Source of the DNA: an uncultured Bacilli bacterium
Lineage (GTDB): Bacteria; Bacillota_I; Bacilli_A; RF39; UBA660
Assembly: GCA_947625535.1 (NCBI GenBank)
Contig: CANQOR010000011.1
Coordinates: 1-43,611, forward strand
DNA length: 43,611 nucleotides
Direction of reading: 5' to 3'
Each line of letters begins with the position of its first letter. Positions within the stretch are counted from its first letter, which is position 1. The position numbers were made by a program, and so were the translations under genes. Positions 24,881 through 33,212 of this stretch are shown here, one piece after another. Below the pieces are notes generated by a model. It did no database searches, was not told the DNA's origin, and worked only from the letters and a program-made list of their open reading frames with translations.

Positions 24881-25288
24881 ATGGGAACAGCTACTCAAAC
24901 TTCTACAAATGCAGATGGTTCAACAACAACGACTACTTATTCATGCAATAAAAAAGCCATGCAATATACAATAATCGGCGAAGATATTAAAGCTGATTTT
25001 GATTTTCTATTACCTACTGGTGAAATTGGAAATAAATTAGACGAAATGCTTTCTAATTTAAAGAATGCAGCAGATATTACCGATGCCTTTTATTTTGAAA
25101 ATGGTTCAACAGCAAGTGATATACAACATGTTTATGACGAGATTGATGCCGATGTTAAAAACTTGAAAAACACTTTAAATACTTTGCATAGTGCTTTTAT
25201 AACTGATATAGATAATATAAATGCTGAATTAGAGGTTAACTTTGGGCATTGGATTGGTTATAAATGTAACAAAGCTGAAAAACATTAG
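24881..25288 (+). CDS. Small helical protein (cassette B, position 5)
   Basis: 135 aa, ATG 24881 behind AAGGAGGA. A Thr/Ser/Asn-rich N-terminus of ~20 residues precedes a helical part that runs from about residue 45 to 120 (NKLDEMLSNLKNAADI, then VYDEIDADVKNLKNTLNTLH and ITDIDNINAELEVN). Near the C-terminus FGHWIGY has a lone Trp. Not recognised. It occupies the slot of the 79-aa protein of cassette A, just before the large modular gene, and may be a chaperone or partner of that product. Confidence 0.7.
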   Translation: MGTATQTSTNADGSTTTTTYSCNKKAMQYTIIGEDIKADFDFLLPTGEIGNKLDEMLSNLKNAADITDAFYFENGSTASDIQHVYDEIDADVKNLKNTLNTLHSAFITDIDNINAELEVNFGHWIGYKCNKAEKH

Positions 25289-25317
25289 TATATGTTATAC
25301 ATAGATGAGGTGAATTT

Positions 25318-27546
25318 ATGGCAAAAGTAAAAATAAATAGTGCTGAATATGAATCTGTTGAAGAAAATGTAAGAAAGGCTTTTACTTCATTAGAAGAAGC
25401 TGAAGATATTTGGGGTACAAATTTTGATAATTTGTATCACAATTTTGTTGAAAGCGGTTTCTTAGATTCTCTATATGAAGATGCTAAAAGTAATTTCTAT
25501 GATTTATTAAGAACTACAAGTGCTATCACATGTGGAGTAGGAATAGCTATTTTAGTTCCTGTAGGTGGTTGGATAGCAGCTGCTATTGGTTTGATTTTTG
25601 GTATAGTTGCATACAAATTACAAGGAGATCCTGATTGGATAACTGTATCAAGAGATACATTTATACAACTTTTAGCAGATTGTCGTGCTGGTAATGATGA
25701 TAATTACATACAGATGACTAATGAAGCAACTAAGTTGTACAATGTTCAAATAGCATTAGAAAGAATTAGATCAAAAGTTAATGAGTTTAACCAAATGTAT
25801 GCTAATATGACAGAAACAGCTGATTCTCTTGGTGTTAAAACTTCATTAGCTGATGATGGAATGACTGTTACTGGAATAGATACAACTGTTACAATAGATG
25901 GTCAAACTATAGAGATATCTACAGCTGAAGCAATGAATGCATTCTTTACTTATACAAATACTATTATGGATGCTGAAATTGCTGCTGATTATTTAAATAG
26001 AGAATATGGATATGATATAGACTTTAATGAAATAGTTAAAAATGCTAATTCATTTATGACTGATACTATTAATAGTGGTTTATATACTAATGAATTTATA
26101 AATCATTTATTACCATCTTATAATCCTGATGAGAATGCTGCTTATGATGCGGCTACACAAGCTACACAAATTGATAATGATAAGATTAGAACAACGTTAC
26201 AAAATTATCAACCAGGTGGTGGAGATTTAGCATTATATGGTGGATTACTTGGTATGGCTTTAATAGGACCTGTTGGTGGAGGTACTAATAATATTGATGA
26301 TCCAGGTAATACAGGTGGACCTGATGATACTGGTGATCCGAATAATACAGGCGATCCAAATAATACAAATAATACTAATCCAGGTGGTAACACAACTTAT
26401 CCAGATAATACTAACCCAGGTGGTAATACTAGTGGTGGAACAACACCTACAAATCCTGATCCAGGTGATACTGATGATGACGATGATGATAACACTGGAG
26501 AAGAACCAGAAAATCCTGAAGATGAAAATCCAGAAGAAGGCGTTGGAGAAGACTTCGAATATGAAGAAGTTGTGGAGGTTGAATTACCTGATGATGTAGC
26601 TCCTGACTTTGGAGAAGTTGATTATGATCAATTGGCTCGTGAACAATACGAATTTGATACTGATATAAATGAAATTGTTGAACATAGAAATCTTCTAATT
26701 GAAGAAATTCAAAAAGCTTATGAAACTGGAGATTTAACTAATCTTGAGCTTAAGCTTAGAGAATATGGTTATAACGAAGCTGAAATTGAAGCTATCTTAA
26801 ATGATAAGTTTATGTCATTTAAAGCAATTCTTGAAGGTGATGAAAAATCTATTCTTGCAGCTAGTGCTTTATCTTTAGCTCAAGCTGATGGTGTAACTGA
26901 TTTTGATACAGCGTGGGATAACAGACCTAACTTTGCTGATTTAAGTTATGATGGTCCAAGTGAACTATTAACTTTACCTAGTGAAGATGATGGTATTCGT
27001 CAATTAAGAACTGATGTTCAAACAGCTCGTGAAGATTATCAAAAAGTTTGTGATGAAACTAATGAAGTATTAAAAGATGTTTCTGCTAAGAAACAAGAAT
27101 TAGCTGATATTAAAGCTAAATACGAAGAACAATATGGTGAAGATTATTCTAAATGGTCTAAAGAAGCTGCTACGGAATATAATGATGCTGTTAAAGCTTA
27201 CAATGAAGCAGCAGATAAAGCTACTACACAATTAGAAGCCCTTGAAACTTCTAGAACAAATTATAATGAAACTCAATTAGCGTTTGAAAATGCTAAGAAA
27301 GAATATTATGAAAAATTAAAAGCTGAACATGATGCTTCAGCTGAGGCAGTCGATGAACAAACTGACTTCCCAGAAGGTGGAGATGTTGTTGCTGATGATG
27401 GAACATTAGGAATTAGTCTTGGTGATACTGGCTCTGTTGTTGTTGAAAACGGAGTTGAAGTTGAAACTGGCAATGAAGGTACTGGTACTAATGTAGATTC
27501 TGGTGGAGTAGTTGCTGATGATGGTGGCTTAGGATTTAATATTTAA
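25318..27546 (+). CDS. Large modular T7SS substrate candidate with membrane segment and C-terminal GVVxxDxxLG repeats (cassette B, position 6)
   Basis: 742 aa, ATG 25318 behind GATGAGGTGA. Parts in order: a helical N-terminus; a strongly hydrophobic Gly/Ala/Ile stretch at ~66-100, long enough for a membrane hairpin and absent from the cassette A paralog; a helical region; a segment with EISTAEAMNAFFTYT near 200 that matches the paralog; a low-complexity Asn/Pro/Gly/Thr then acidic linker (~297-427); a helical domain with LREYGYNEAEIEAILNDK; a coiled coil (~557-674); and a tail with two motif copies, VVADDGTLGIS and VVADDGGLGFNI at the C-terminus. Clearly paralogous to the 838-aa protein. Function unknown. 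Confidence 0.75.
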   Translation: MAKVKINSAEYESVEENVRKAFTSLEEAEDIWGTNFDNLYHNFVESGFLDSLYEDAKSNFYDLLRTTSAITCGVGIAILVPVGGWIAAAIGLIFGIVAYKLQGDPDWITVSRDTFIQLLADCRAGNDDNYIQMTNEATKLYNVQIALERIRSKVNEFNQMYANMTETADSLGVKTSLADDGMTVTGIDTTVTIDGQTIEISTAEAMNAFFTYTNTIMDAEIAADYLNREYGYDIDFNEIVKNANSFMTDTINSGLYTNEFINHLLPSYNPDENAAYDAATQATQIDNDKIRTTLQNYQPGGGDLALYGGLLGMALIGPVGGGTNNIDDPGNTGGPDDTGDPNNTGDPNNTNNTNPGGNTTYPDNTNPGGNTSGGTTPTNPDPGDTDDDDDDNTGEEPENPEDENPEEGVGEDFEYEEVVEVELPDDVAPDFGEVDYDQLAREQYEFDTDINEIVEHRNLLIEEIQKAYETGDLTNLELKLREYGYNEAEIEAILNDKFMSFKAILEGDEKSILAASALSLAQADGVTDFDTAWDNRPNFADLSYDGPSELLTLPSEDDGIRQLRTDVQTAREDYQKVCDETNEVLKDVSAKKQELADIKAKYEEQYGEDYSKWSKEAATEYNDAVKAYNEAADKATTQLEALETSRTNYNETQLAFENAKKEYYEKLKAEHDASAEAVDEQTDFPEGGDVVADDGTLGISLGDTGSVVVENGVEVETGNEGTGTNVDSGGVVADDGGLGFNI

Positions 27547-27572
27547 TCAAGAGACAATCAAGTCTCTTGATT
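27545..27572 (+). other. Hairpin overlapping the stop of the 742-aa gene
   Basis: AATCAAGAGAC (27545-27555), loop AATCAA, GTCTCTTGATT (27562-27572): 11 perfect bp whose 5' arm starts inside the TAA stop. It is followed by A-run rather than T-run, so it is not a + strand terminator. Probably a processing or stability element ahead of the DUF4176 genes. Cassette A has no counterpart here. Confidence 0.7.
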
Positions 27573-27601
27573 AAAAAAAATATAAATAGGTTGGTGAGAA
27601 T

Positions 27602-28012
27602 ATGAATAAAGAACTTTTACCTATAGGTACGGTTGTTTTACTTGAAGGTGGTACTAAAAAGGTTATGATTTGTGGATATTCATCAAAAGCAAAAGATGAA
27701 GACAAAGTATATGATTATAATGGTTGTGTATTCCCTGAAGGATTTTTAAATAATACATTTTGTTTATTTGATAAAAAACAAATTCAAGATGTTTGTTATA
27801 TGGGGTATATAGATAATGATTATAATAAACAAGTTGATAAGATATTATCTACTAATTTATCTTCTGCTGGTAATGGATTAACTTATGAATCTAATTCTAG
27901 TAGTAATGCTCCAACTAAACGTGGTAGGACACCTAAAGCTCCTACTAATCCAATGTCTAAATCTGAAATGCTTAGTAAATATGGTGTTACTAAGATGTCT
28001 AGGGATGATTAA
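27602..28012 (+). CDS. DUF4176 protein (cassette B, position 7)
   Basis: 136 aa. The DUF4176 domain spans residues ~3-75 (LLPIGTVVLLEGGTKKVMIC, DYNGCVFPEG, LFDKKQIQDVCYMGY). The remaining ~60 residues are a Ser/Asn-rich linker and a basic tail (TKRGRTPKAPTNPMSKSEML). It aligns with the copies at 20841 and 28024. A GGTGAGAA site precedes ATG 27602. Eleven nucleotides separate its stop from the next DUF4176 gene. Confidence 0.88.
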   Translation: MNKELLPIGTVVLLEGGTKKVMICGYSSKAKDEDKVYDYNGCVFPEGFLNNTFCLFDKKQIQDVCYMGYIDNDYNKQVDKILSTNLSSAGNGLTYESNSSSNAPTKRGRTPKAPTNPMSKSEMLSKYGVTKMSRDD

Positions 28013-28023
28013 GGAGGACTACT

Positions 28024-28293
28024 ATGAAAGAAAAATATTTACCAATAGGAACTGTTGTATTACTTAAGGGTGGTTCTCATAAAGTAATGATTAATGGTTA
28101 CTGTGCAAGAGCTGAAGAAAAAAAAGATAAAGTATTTGATTATAGAGGATGTCCTTATCCAGAAGGAATAATGGAAACTAATGGTGTTGCATTATTCGAT
28201 ATTGATCAAATAGAAAAAGTTTGTCATATGGGATTTAAAAATGATGAATCTTTAGATTTCTTAGATAAACTTGAAATTATTACAACTAAATAA
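28024..28293 (+). CDS. DUF4176 protein (cassette B, position 8)
   Basis: 89 aa, a minimal single-domain copy: KYLPIGTVVLLKGGSHKVMI, DYRGCPYPEG, LFDIDQIEKVCHMGF. It is closer in its first 30 residues to the cassette A copy (same KEKYLPIGTVVLLKGG opening as REKYLPIGTVVLLKGG) than to its neighbour, suggesting it is the original cassette member and the 136-aa copy an addition, or the reverse. ATG 28024 follows AAGGAGGA. It is the last gene of cassette B; a terminator overlaps the stop. Confidence 0.88.
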   Translation: MKEKYLPIGTVVLLKGGSHKVMINGYCARAEEKKDKVFDYRGCPYPEGIMETNGVALFDIDQIEKVCHMGFKNDESLDFLDKLEIITTK

Positions 28294-28316
28294 AATCTAC
28301 TTTTGTAGATTTTTTT
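28293..28316 (+). terminator. Terminator ending cassette B
   Basis: AAATCTAC (28293-28300), loop TTTT, GTAGATTT (28305-28312), T-run. Confidence 0.85.
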
Positions 28317-28326
28317 CTTTTTATTA

Positions 28327-28355
28327 TTGAAATTATAAAAAAATAATTGTATACT
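28327..28355 (+). promoter_or_regulatory. Sigma-A promoter of helD
   Basis: TTGAAA (28327-28332), 17-nt spacer, TATACT (28350-28355). Predicted start near 28362, giving a ~100-nt leader. Confidence 0.82.
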
Positions 28356-28396
28356 TGATTTAGCGTTTTACTTAGATATTAGTTTTCAAAGATTAA

Positions 28397-28446
28397 CCAC
28401 TATAGGATAATTCTCTTTAAAAAAGGATATAGTGGAGTTTTGTTTT
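28397..28446 (+). promoter_or_regulatory. Terminator-like hairpin in the helD leader
   Basis: CCACTATA (28397-28404) pairs with TATAGTGG (28428-28435) across a 23-nt loop, followed by AGTTTTGTTTT. It sits immediately before the helD Shine-Dalgarno, so it may attenuate transcription. The loop is large and the U-tract interrupted, so this is tentative. Confidence 0.45.
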
Positions 28447-28465
28447 GGAAAGAAGAGGTGGAACA

Positions 28466-30499
28466 ATGGCAATAACTGAGAGAGACTTTAAACTGGAGCA
28501 AAGAAGATTAAAGGAGGTATTAAAACTTTTAGATGACAAGTTAGCTCAAATGGGTGAAGACATTTTTGAAGATGAAGACAAGTATAAAGAATTTAGAAAA
28601 TATACTTGGGATAATATGAGAGCAATGGATGCCCAAGAACTTAATCAAGCTAATGCAGAATCAGAATTTGAAGCTAATAAAATATTGATGAAACAGGATT
28701 ATTTTAAAAAATTGTATCGGATTAAGGACAATCCTTATTTTGCATCAATAGTATTTGAAGATGATGAAACTAAAGAAAAGTATAGTATTTATTTAGGATT
28801 AACTTATTTAAAAGATGATGATTATGGAAACATTATATATGACTGGCGTAGTCCAATATGTAGTTTATTTTATGATTTTGAAGTAGGTAAAGCTGTTTAT
28901 GCTGCACCTGAAGGTCCTATTACAGGAAATTTACTTCGTAAAAGACAATATAAGATAGAAAAACGAAAATTATTAAGTGCTTTTGATAATTCAATGAATA
29001 TTGATGATGAATTATTACAAGAAGTATTAGCTAGTGATAGTAATGAAAAGATGAAAAATATAGTTAATACTATTCAACAAGAACAAAATAATGTTATACG
29101 TAATGTAAGAGATAAAACTTTAATAGTATCTGGTATAGCAGGTAGTGGTAAAACTAGTGTTGCTTTACATAGAATAGCTTTTTTACTTTATAAAATTAAA
29201 AATTTAACTAGTAATGATGTTTTAATATTTTCACCTAACCAAATATTTACAGAATATATTTCAAATGTTTTACCAGAGTTGGGAGAAGATAATACTTTAC
29301 AAACAACATTTAATGAATATTTAAGTAGTAGTATTAATGAATTTCAAGAAGTAGAACCTTTTATGGAATTTATTGGTAAATATTATTCAGAGAAAGTTAA
29401 GAATGTAGAATTAATTAGATATAAACAAAGTGATGAAATAATTAATGATATTAATTTATACTTAGAAGATTTTATTAGAAAAGCTAGAGTAGTTAGTGAT
29501 TTTACAGAAAATAAAATATATACAGTATATAAAGATGAATTAAATGATTTATTACATAATCGTTATAGTACTTTACCATTCTTTGAAAGAATTGATGTTA
29601 TTGCTCAGAAATTAAGTGAATCTAATTATAAGGGTAGTACAAAAAAGAAACCGACTTATAAAAAGATGATTTTAGAAAATAGTAGTTTTAGAAAAGATTA
29701 TAAAGATATTTATTTAGGATTCTTCTCTAGTGATTATTGTAAAATAAGAATGAATGATGAAGAGATTAGAGCTTTTAATAAAACAAAAGTAATTGGATAT
29801 GAAGATGCTTTATTATTTGTTTATATGAAAGGGGTTTTAGAAGGATTTCCTTATGAAAGAAATATAAGACAAGTAGTAATAGATGAAGCTCAAGATTATA
29901 GTTATTTACAATATTTAATAATTAGTAAAATATTTAGAAATAGTAATTTTACAATACTAGGTGATGTTAATCAAACTATTAATCCTTATTATAAATATGA
30001 TACTTTAGATATTATTGCTAGTTTATTTCCACAAAGTAAATGTATTAATTTAACTAAGACATATCGTTCTAGTCCGGAGATTATTGAATTTACTAATAAA
30101 ATATTGGGACTTAATCATGTATGTGCAATTAGAAAAACAGAAAGTGTACCATTAATTCATCGTACTGATGAAAGTTTATTATTAGAAGATATTAATTATT
30201 TGAAAGATAAATATAAATCAGTTGCTGTTATTACAAGAGATAGTAAGACGGCTTTAAGAATTTATGAAGAATTAAAAGAACAAATTCCAATATCTTTACT
30301 TAATAGTCAGACAGAAGAATTTAATAAAGAGTTAGTAGTATTACCAGCTTACTTAGCGAAAGGATTGGAATTTGATAGTGTTATAGTATATAGTGATAAA
30401 GATAGTAAATATTTAAAAGATGAAAAGAATTTATTATATGTTGCTTGTACGAGAGCACAACATGAATTAATTGTTTATTCAACTAAAAAGGGTGATTAA
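28466..30499 (+). CDS. helD: HelD-family RNA polymerase-recycling ATPase (UvrD-like)
   Basis: 677 aa from ATG 28466, 5 nt after AGAGGTGG; the TTG at 28445 in frame has no site. UvrD/Rep-like superfamily 1 motor: Walker A GIAGSGKT at 223-230, motif II DEAQDYS from Asp473, a QTINPYY segment, and CTRAQHELIV near the C-terminus. The ~200-residue N-terminus is highly charged and begins as a coiled coil (ITERDFKLEQRRLKEVLKLL), as in HelD, which inserts this arm into the secondary channel of stalled RNA polymerase. The RSPICSLFYDF segment before the motor is also typical of this family. It lacks the dense DNA-helicase motifs of UvrD/PcrA proper. It has its own promoter and a terminator over its stop. 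Confidence 0.88.
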   Translation: MAITERDFKLEQRRLKEVLKLLDDKLAQMGEDIFEDEDKYKEFRKYTWDNMRAMDAQELNQANAESEFEANKILMKQDYFKKLYRIKDNPYFASIVFEDDETKEKYSIYLGLTYLKDDDYGNIIYDWRSPICSLFYDFEVGKAVYAAPEGPITGNLLRKRQYKIEKRKLLSAFDNSMNIDDELLQEVLASDSNEKMKNIVNTIQQEQNNVIRNVRDKTLIVSGIAGSGKTSVALHRIAFLLYKIKNLTSNDVLIFSPNQIFTEYISNVLPELGEDNTLQTTFNEYLSSSINEFQEVEPFMEFIGKYYSEKVKNVELIRYKQSDEIINDINLYLEDFIRKARVVSDFTENKIYTVYKDELNDLLHNRYSTLPFFERIDVIAQKLSESNYKGSTKKKPTYKKMILENSSFRKDYKDIYLGFFSSDYCKIRMNDEEIRAFNKTKVIGYEDALLFVYMKGVLEGFPYERNIRQVVIDEAQDYSYLQYLIISKIFRNSNFTILGDVNQTINPYYKYDTLDIIASLFPQSKCINLTKTYRSSPEIIEFTNKILGLNHVCAIRKTESVPLIHRTDESLLLEDINYLKDKYKSVAVITRDSKTALRIYEELKEQIPISLLNSQTEEFNKELVVLPAYLAKGLEFDSVIVYSDKDSKYLKDEKNLLYVACTRAQHELIVYSTKKGD

Positions 30500-30512
30500 A
30501 AACCCTTTTTTT
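30487..30512 (+). terminator. Terminator at the 3' end of helD
   Basis: AAAGGGT (30487-30493), 8-nt loop containing the stop codon, ACCCTTT (30502-30508), T-run to 30512. Confidence 0.8.
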
Positions 30513-30513
30513 G

Positions 30514-30542
30514 TTGACAAATGATAGGTAAAAAATTAAACT
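30514..30542 (+). promoter_or_regulatory. Promoter of the metallophosphoesterase gene
   Basis: TTGACA (30514-30519), 17-nt spacer, TAAACT (30537-30542). The -10 is weak (4 of 6). Confidence 0.6.
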
Positions 30543-30567
30543 AGTTGTATTATGTGAGGGGATTATT

Positions 30568-32457
30568 ATGGCATTGTCAGCTTTTGAAAAAATTAAAGTA
30601 TTAAAATTTGTAAGAGAAAGACCGATGGGTAAGATATTTTATTATGATTTATGTAAGGTTTTACAAAGAAAAAGAAATGCTAATTATATAGAATTTATAG
30701 AATTTTTTACGCAATATTCTTTAGATAATTTAAAAAAAGATAATATATCATTTAATTTATTAAGTAAGTTTATTTCTTGTATAGATAGAATGCTTAATTG
30801 GTGTGCTAAAGAAAATATTGTTGTTGATGAAATATTAGTTGGTAAAATTAGATTAATTAATGAATATTATTTAAGTATGTTAAAACGTAGTGGTAAAGAG
30901 AATGATAAAGAAGTAGATATATTATTAAATTGTTTAAATAAGACTTTAGATAAGTTATATCCTTCTAAAGAAGATATAACACAAGTTAGTGCTTATGTTA
31001 AAGAGATAATGCATTTACAAGAACAAGTTAAAGAATTAAGTAGACAATTAGATGAAAAGACAAGATTATATGAATATTTAGAAAAAGAGTTAAAAGATAA
31101 AGATAAAGTAGTTAAGAAGAAACAAGATGATGTTAATTTAGCTCGTAATGAAGCTCAAAAATGTGTTAATGAATATAATAGATTAAAAAGAGAAATAGCG
31201 GATTTAAAAGAAGCTGTTAGTACTTTACAAAGACAAATTATGGAAATGAGTAAATTAAATGAGGAATTAAGAATGGAAAATACTAGTTTGAGTGAAGGAA
31301 GTGAACAACTTAGAATAAGTGTTAATTCTTTAGAACAAAAGATAGAAAGTATGGAGACTTTATTAGAAGAAAAAGAAAAAGTACTTAAAACTTATGAAGA
31401 AGTTGAAAGAAGAAGATCTATTGAAGAACAAAAACAAACAGAATGTGAAATAAGAGAACAAGAAATTATTGATATTATTTTAGCTAAGATAGCTTCTGAT
31501 GGAGCAACAATAGATGAGTTAATTAATAGTTTGGCTTTACAAGGTTATGATGAAGTAACTAAGGAAGCTATATATAATTATTTAATTAAGATACGTCAAA
31601 GTATTAATGTTAGTTCTTCTTTAGAAGAAACTAAACCTAAGTATGTAATAGTACCACCAGAGGTATTAACTGATGGAAGTTTTGATATAGTAATACCTGA
31701 AGGTTGTAAATGTTATGATATGTTGTTAACAGCTGATTATCATTTGGCAACTTTTAGTGAAGATGTTATAAAAGAGTTTGATAAACTTTTAGAATATTGT
31801 GATGCTAATAATATTAAGTTGGTTGTTAATGCAGGAGATTTCTTTTGCTTTAAGTATTCACATAAAACACCATTACTTAAAGGATTTACTACTAGTCAAA
31901 AAGTTGTTGATAGAGCAATTAGTAAGTTACCACATCATCCGGGAGTATATCATGCTGTAATGGGTGGCAACCATGATAAGGATGCTTTAAATTATGGGTT
32001 TGATCCAATTAAGAAATTAACTACTTATCGTGAGGATTTTATATCTTTAGGTTATGACCATGTAACGATAACATTTAATGGTCAAAAAAGTATGTTAGGT
32101 AGTTTTATGGTTCATCATCCATATACAAAGTTTTTAGATCCAGTTCAAGAAGATTGTTATAATAATGAATCTTTAATACAGTCTTTAAATAGTTATTATG
32201 CAAATAATAATAGACTTAGAGAAGATTCTTATCTTGATGTATTAGGACATTTTCATCGTAGTGGGTTAGATACAATGAATGGAATATGTACAATACCTTC
32301 TTATACACATGATAGATTTAATAATGGGGCATGGCATTTAAAGATTTATTTTGATGAAAAAACGCAGATTAAATATATGATATTTATTCCTTTAGATTTA
32401 AAGGATAAATTAGTTGCGACGACAGAAATTGCTTATCAAAGGTTAATACTAAAGTAA
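30568..32457 (+). CDS. Coiled-coil metallophosphoesterase
   Basis: 629 aa. The C-terminal ~250 residues have the calcineurin-like signature in order: D390-x-H392 (TADYHLA), NAGD424, GGNH469D, H516-H517 and GH561FH563. These are the two-metal ligands, so it should be an active phosphodiesterase or phosphatase. The N-terminal ~140 residues are helical and unrecognised; residues ~145-300 are a long continuous coiled coil; a small winged-helix-like part lies around 300-345. This layout differs from the short YfcE/MPE enzymes and from SbcD (no SbcC follows). No signal peptide, so cytoplasmic. ATG 30568 follows GTGAGGGG. No terminator is visible after the gene. Confidence 0.8.
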   Translation: MALSAFEKIKVLKFVRERPMGKIFYYDLCKVLQRKRNANYIEFIEFFTQYSLDNLKKDNISFNLLSKFISCIDRMLNWCAKENIVVDEILVGKIRLINEYYLSMLKRSGKENDKEVDILLNCLNKTLDKLYPSKEDITQVSAYVKEIMHLQEQVKELSRQLDEKTRLYEYLEKELKDKDKVVKKKQDDVNLARNEAQKCVNEYNRLKREIADLKEAVSTLQRQIMEMSKLNEELRMENTSLSEGSEQLRISVNSLEQKIESMETLLEEKEKVLKTYEEVERRRSIEEQKQTECEIREQEIIDIILAKIASDGATIDELINSLALQGYDEVTKEAIYNYLIKIRQSINVSSSLEETKPKYVIVPPEVLTDGSFDIVIPEGCKCYDMLLTADYHLATFSEDVIKEFDKLLEYCDANNIKLVVNAGDFFCFKYSHKTPLLKGFTTSQKVVDRAISKLPHHPGVYHAVMGGNHDKDALNYGFDPIKKLTTYREDFISLGYDHVTITFNGQKSMLGSFMVHHPYTKFLDPVQEDCYNNESLIQSLNSYYANNNRLREDSYLDVLGHFHRSGLDTMNGICTIPSYTHDRFNNGAWHLKIYFDEKTQIKYMIFIPLDLKDKLVATTEIAYQRLILK

Positions 32458-32483
32458 TAAAAGGACAAAATTGTTAATAGGGG

Positions 32484-32512
32484 TTGACAAACGGAATTAA
32501 TTAGTATATAAT
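32484..32512 (+). promoter_or_regulatory. Consensus sigma-A promoter of infC-rpmI-rplT
   Basis: TTGACA (32484-32489), 17-nt spacer, TATAAT (32507-32512): perfect match in both hexamers and spacing. Predicted start near 32519. Confidence 0.93.
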
Positions 32513-32518
32513 TCATTT

Positions 32519-32666
32519 TGTTATTGAAAAGAAAGCGATGTATCCACATCCACCTGATTGTAGTGAGTTATGATAGGTAAAGAGCTGAATAAAATTTTAT
32601 TTTATTTTGTTTTGATGGGTGGATACTAGGTGTTCGCCCTTTTTAATTGTGTGGAGGTGCTATTAT
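32519..32666 (+). promoter_or_regulatory. Structured leader of infC operon (L20-leader-like attenuator)
   Basis: Two exclusive pairings are visible. GTATCCAC (32540-32547) can pair with GTGGATAC (32619-32626). Alternatively GGGTG (32617-32621) pairs with CGCCC (32635-32639), followed by TTTTT, which is a terminator. The shared segment means only one can form. In Bacillus this operon is repressed by L20 binding its leader and favouring termination; position and gene content fit that, but the L20-binding structure itself was not identified. Confidence 0.7.
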
Positions 32667-33191
32667 TTGGCAAAGGATAAAAACGACATGCCTATCAATG
32701 AACAAATTAGAGTGGCAGAATTAATGGTAATTGGTCCAAATGGAGAACAAATGGGTGTTAAAAAATTAGAAGATGCTTTAACACTAGCTAACTATGCAGG
32801 TTTAGATTTAGTACTTATGAGTGGTAATTCTGTACCAGCAGTAGGTAAAATTATGGACTATAATAAGTATCGTTATGAGAAACAAAAGAAACTTAAGGAA
32901 TCACAAAAGAAACAAAGAGAAAGCAATAAAGATGTTAAAGAATATCAATTAAGTCCTAATATTGATATTCATGACTTTAATACTCGTAAAAAGAATGCTT
33001 ATGATTATCTAGTTAAAGGACATAAAATTAAAGTTTCTATTAGATTTAAAGGTAGAAGAATAGATCGCCCTGAATTAGGTAGAGATGTTATGCTTCGTTT
33101 TGCTGATGAATTAAGTGATGTTTCAATAATTGAGTCACAACCTAAATTAGAAGGTCGTACAATGATTATGCTATTAGCACCAAAAAAATAA
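32667..33191 (+). CDS. infC: Translation initiation factor IF-3
   Basis: Binds 30S and enforces correct start-site selection. 174 aa from TTG 32667, with GGAGGTG about 7 nt upstream; the longer open frame from 32619 runs back into the leader's terminator. The N-domain begins INEQIRVAELMVIGPNGEQM, a basic linker helix follows (KYRYEKQKKLKESQKKQR), and the C-domain has HKIKVSIRFKGRR and the terminal MLLAPKK. A rare start codon is a hallmark of infC, since IF-3 discriminates against non-AUG starts and so limits its own synthesis. It is first in the operon with rpmI and rplT. Confidence 0.96.
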   Translation: MAKDKNDMPINEQIRVAELMVIGPNGEQMGVKKLEDALTLANYAGLDLVLMSGNSVPAVGKIMDYNKYRYEKQKKLKESQKKQRESNKDVKEYQLSPNIDIHDFNTRKKNAYDYLVKGHKIKVSIRFKGRRIDRPELGRDVMLRFADELSDVSIIESQPKLEGRTMIMLLAPKK

Positions 33192-33212
33192 AAAAGAAAG
33201 AGGAAGTAGATT

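Noticed and set aside
10314-28316. T7SS region as a recently acquired mobile island
   Set aside because: No integrase, transposase, tRNA or direct repeats at the edges; base composition looks similar to flanking housekeeping genes by eye.
32619-32666. Longer infC frame
   Set aside because: It runs through the leader terminator and has no ribosome binding site; TTG 32667 has an ideal one.
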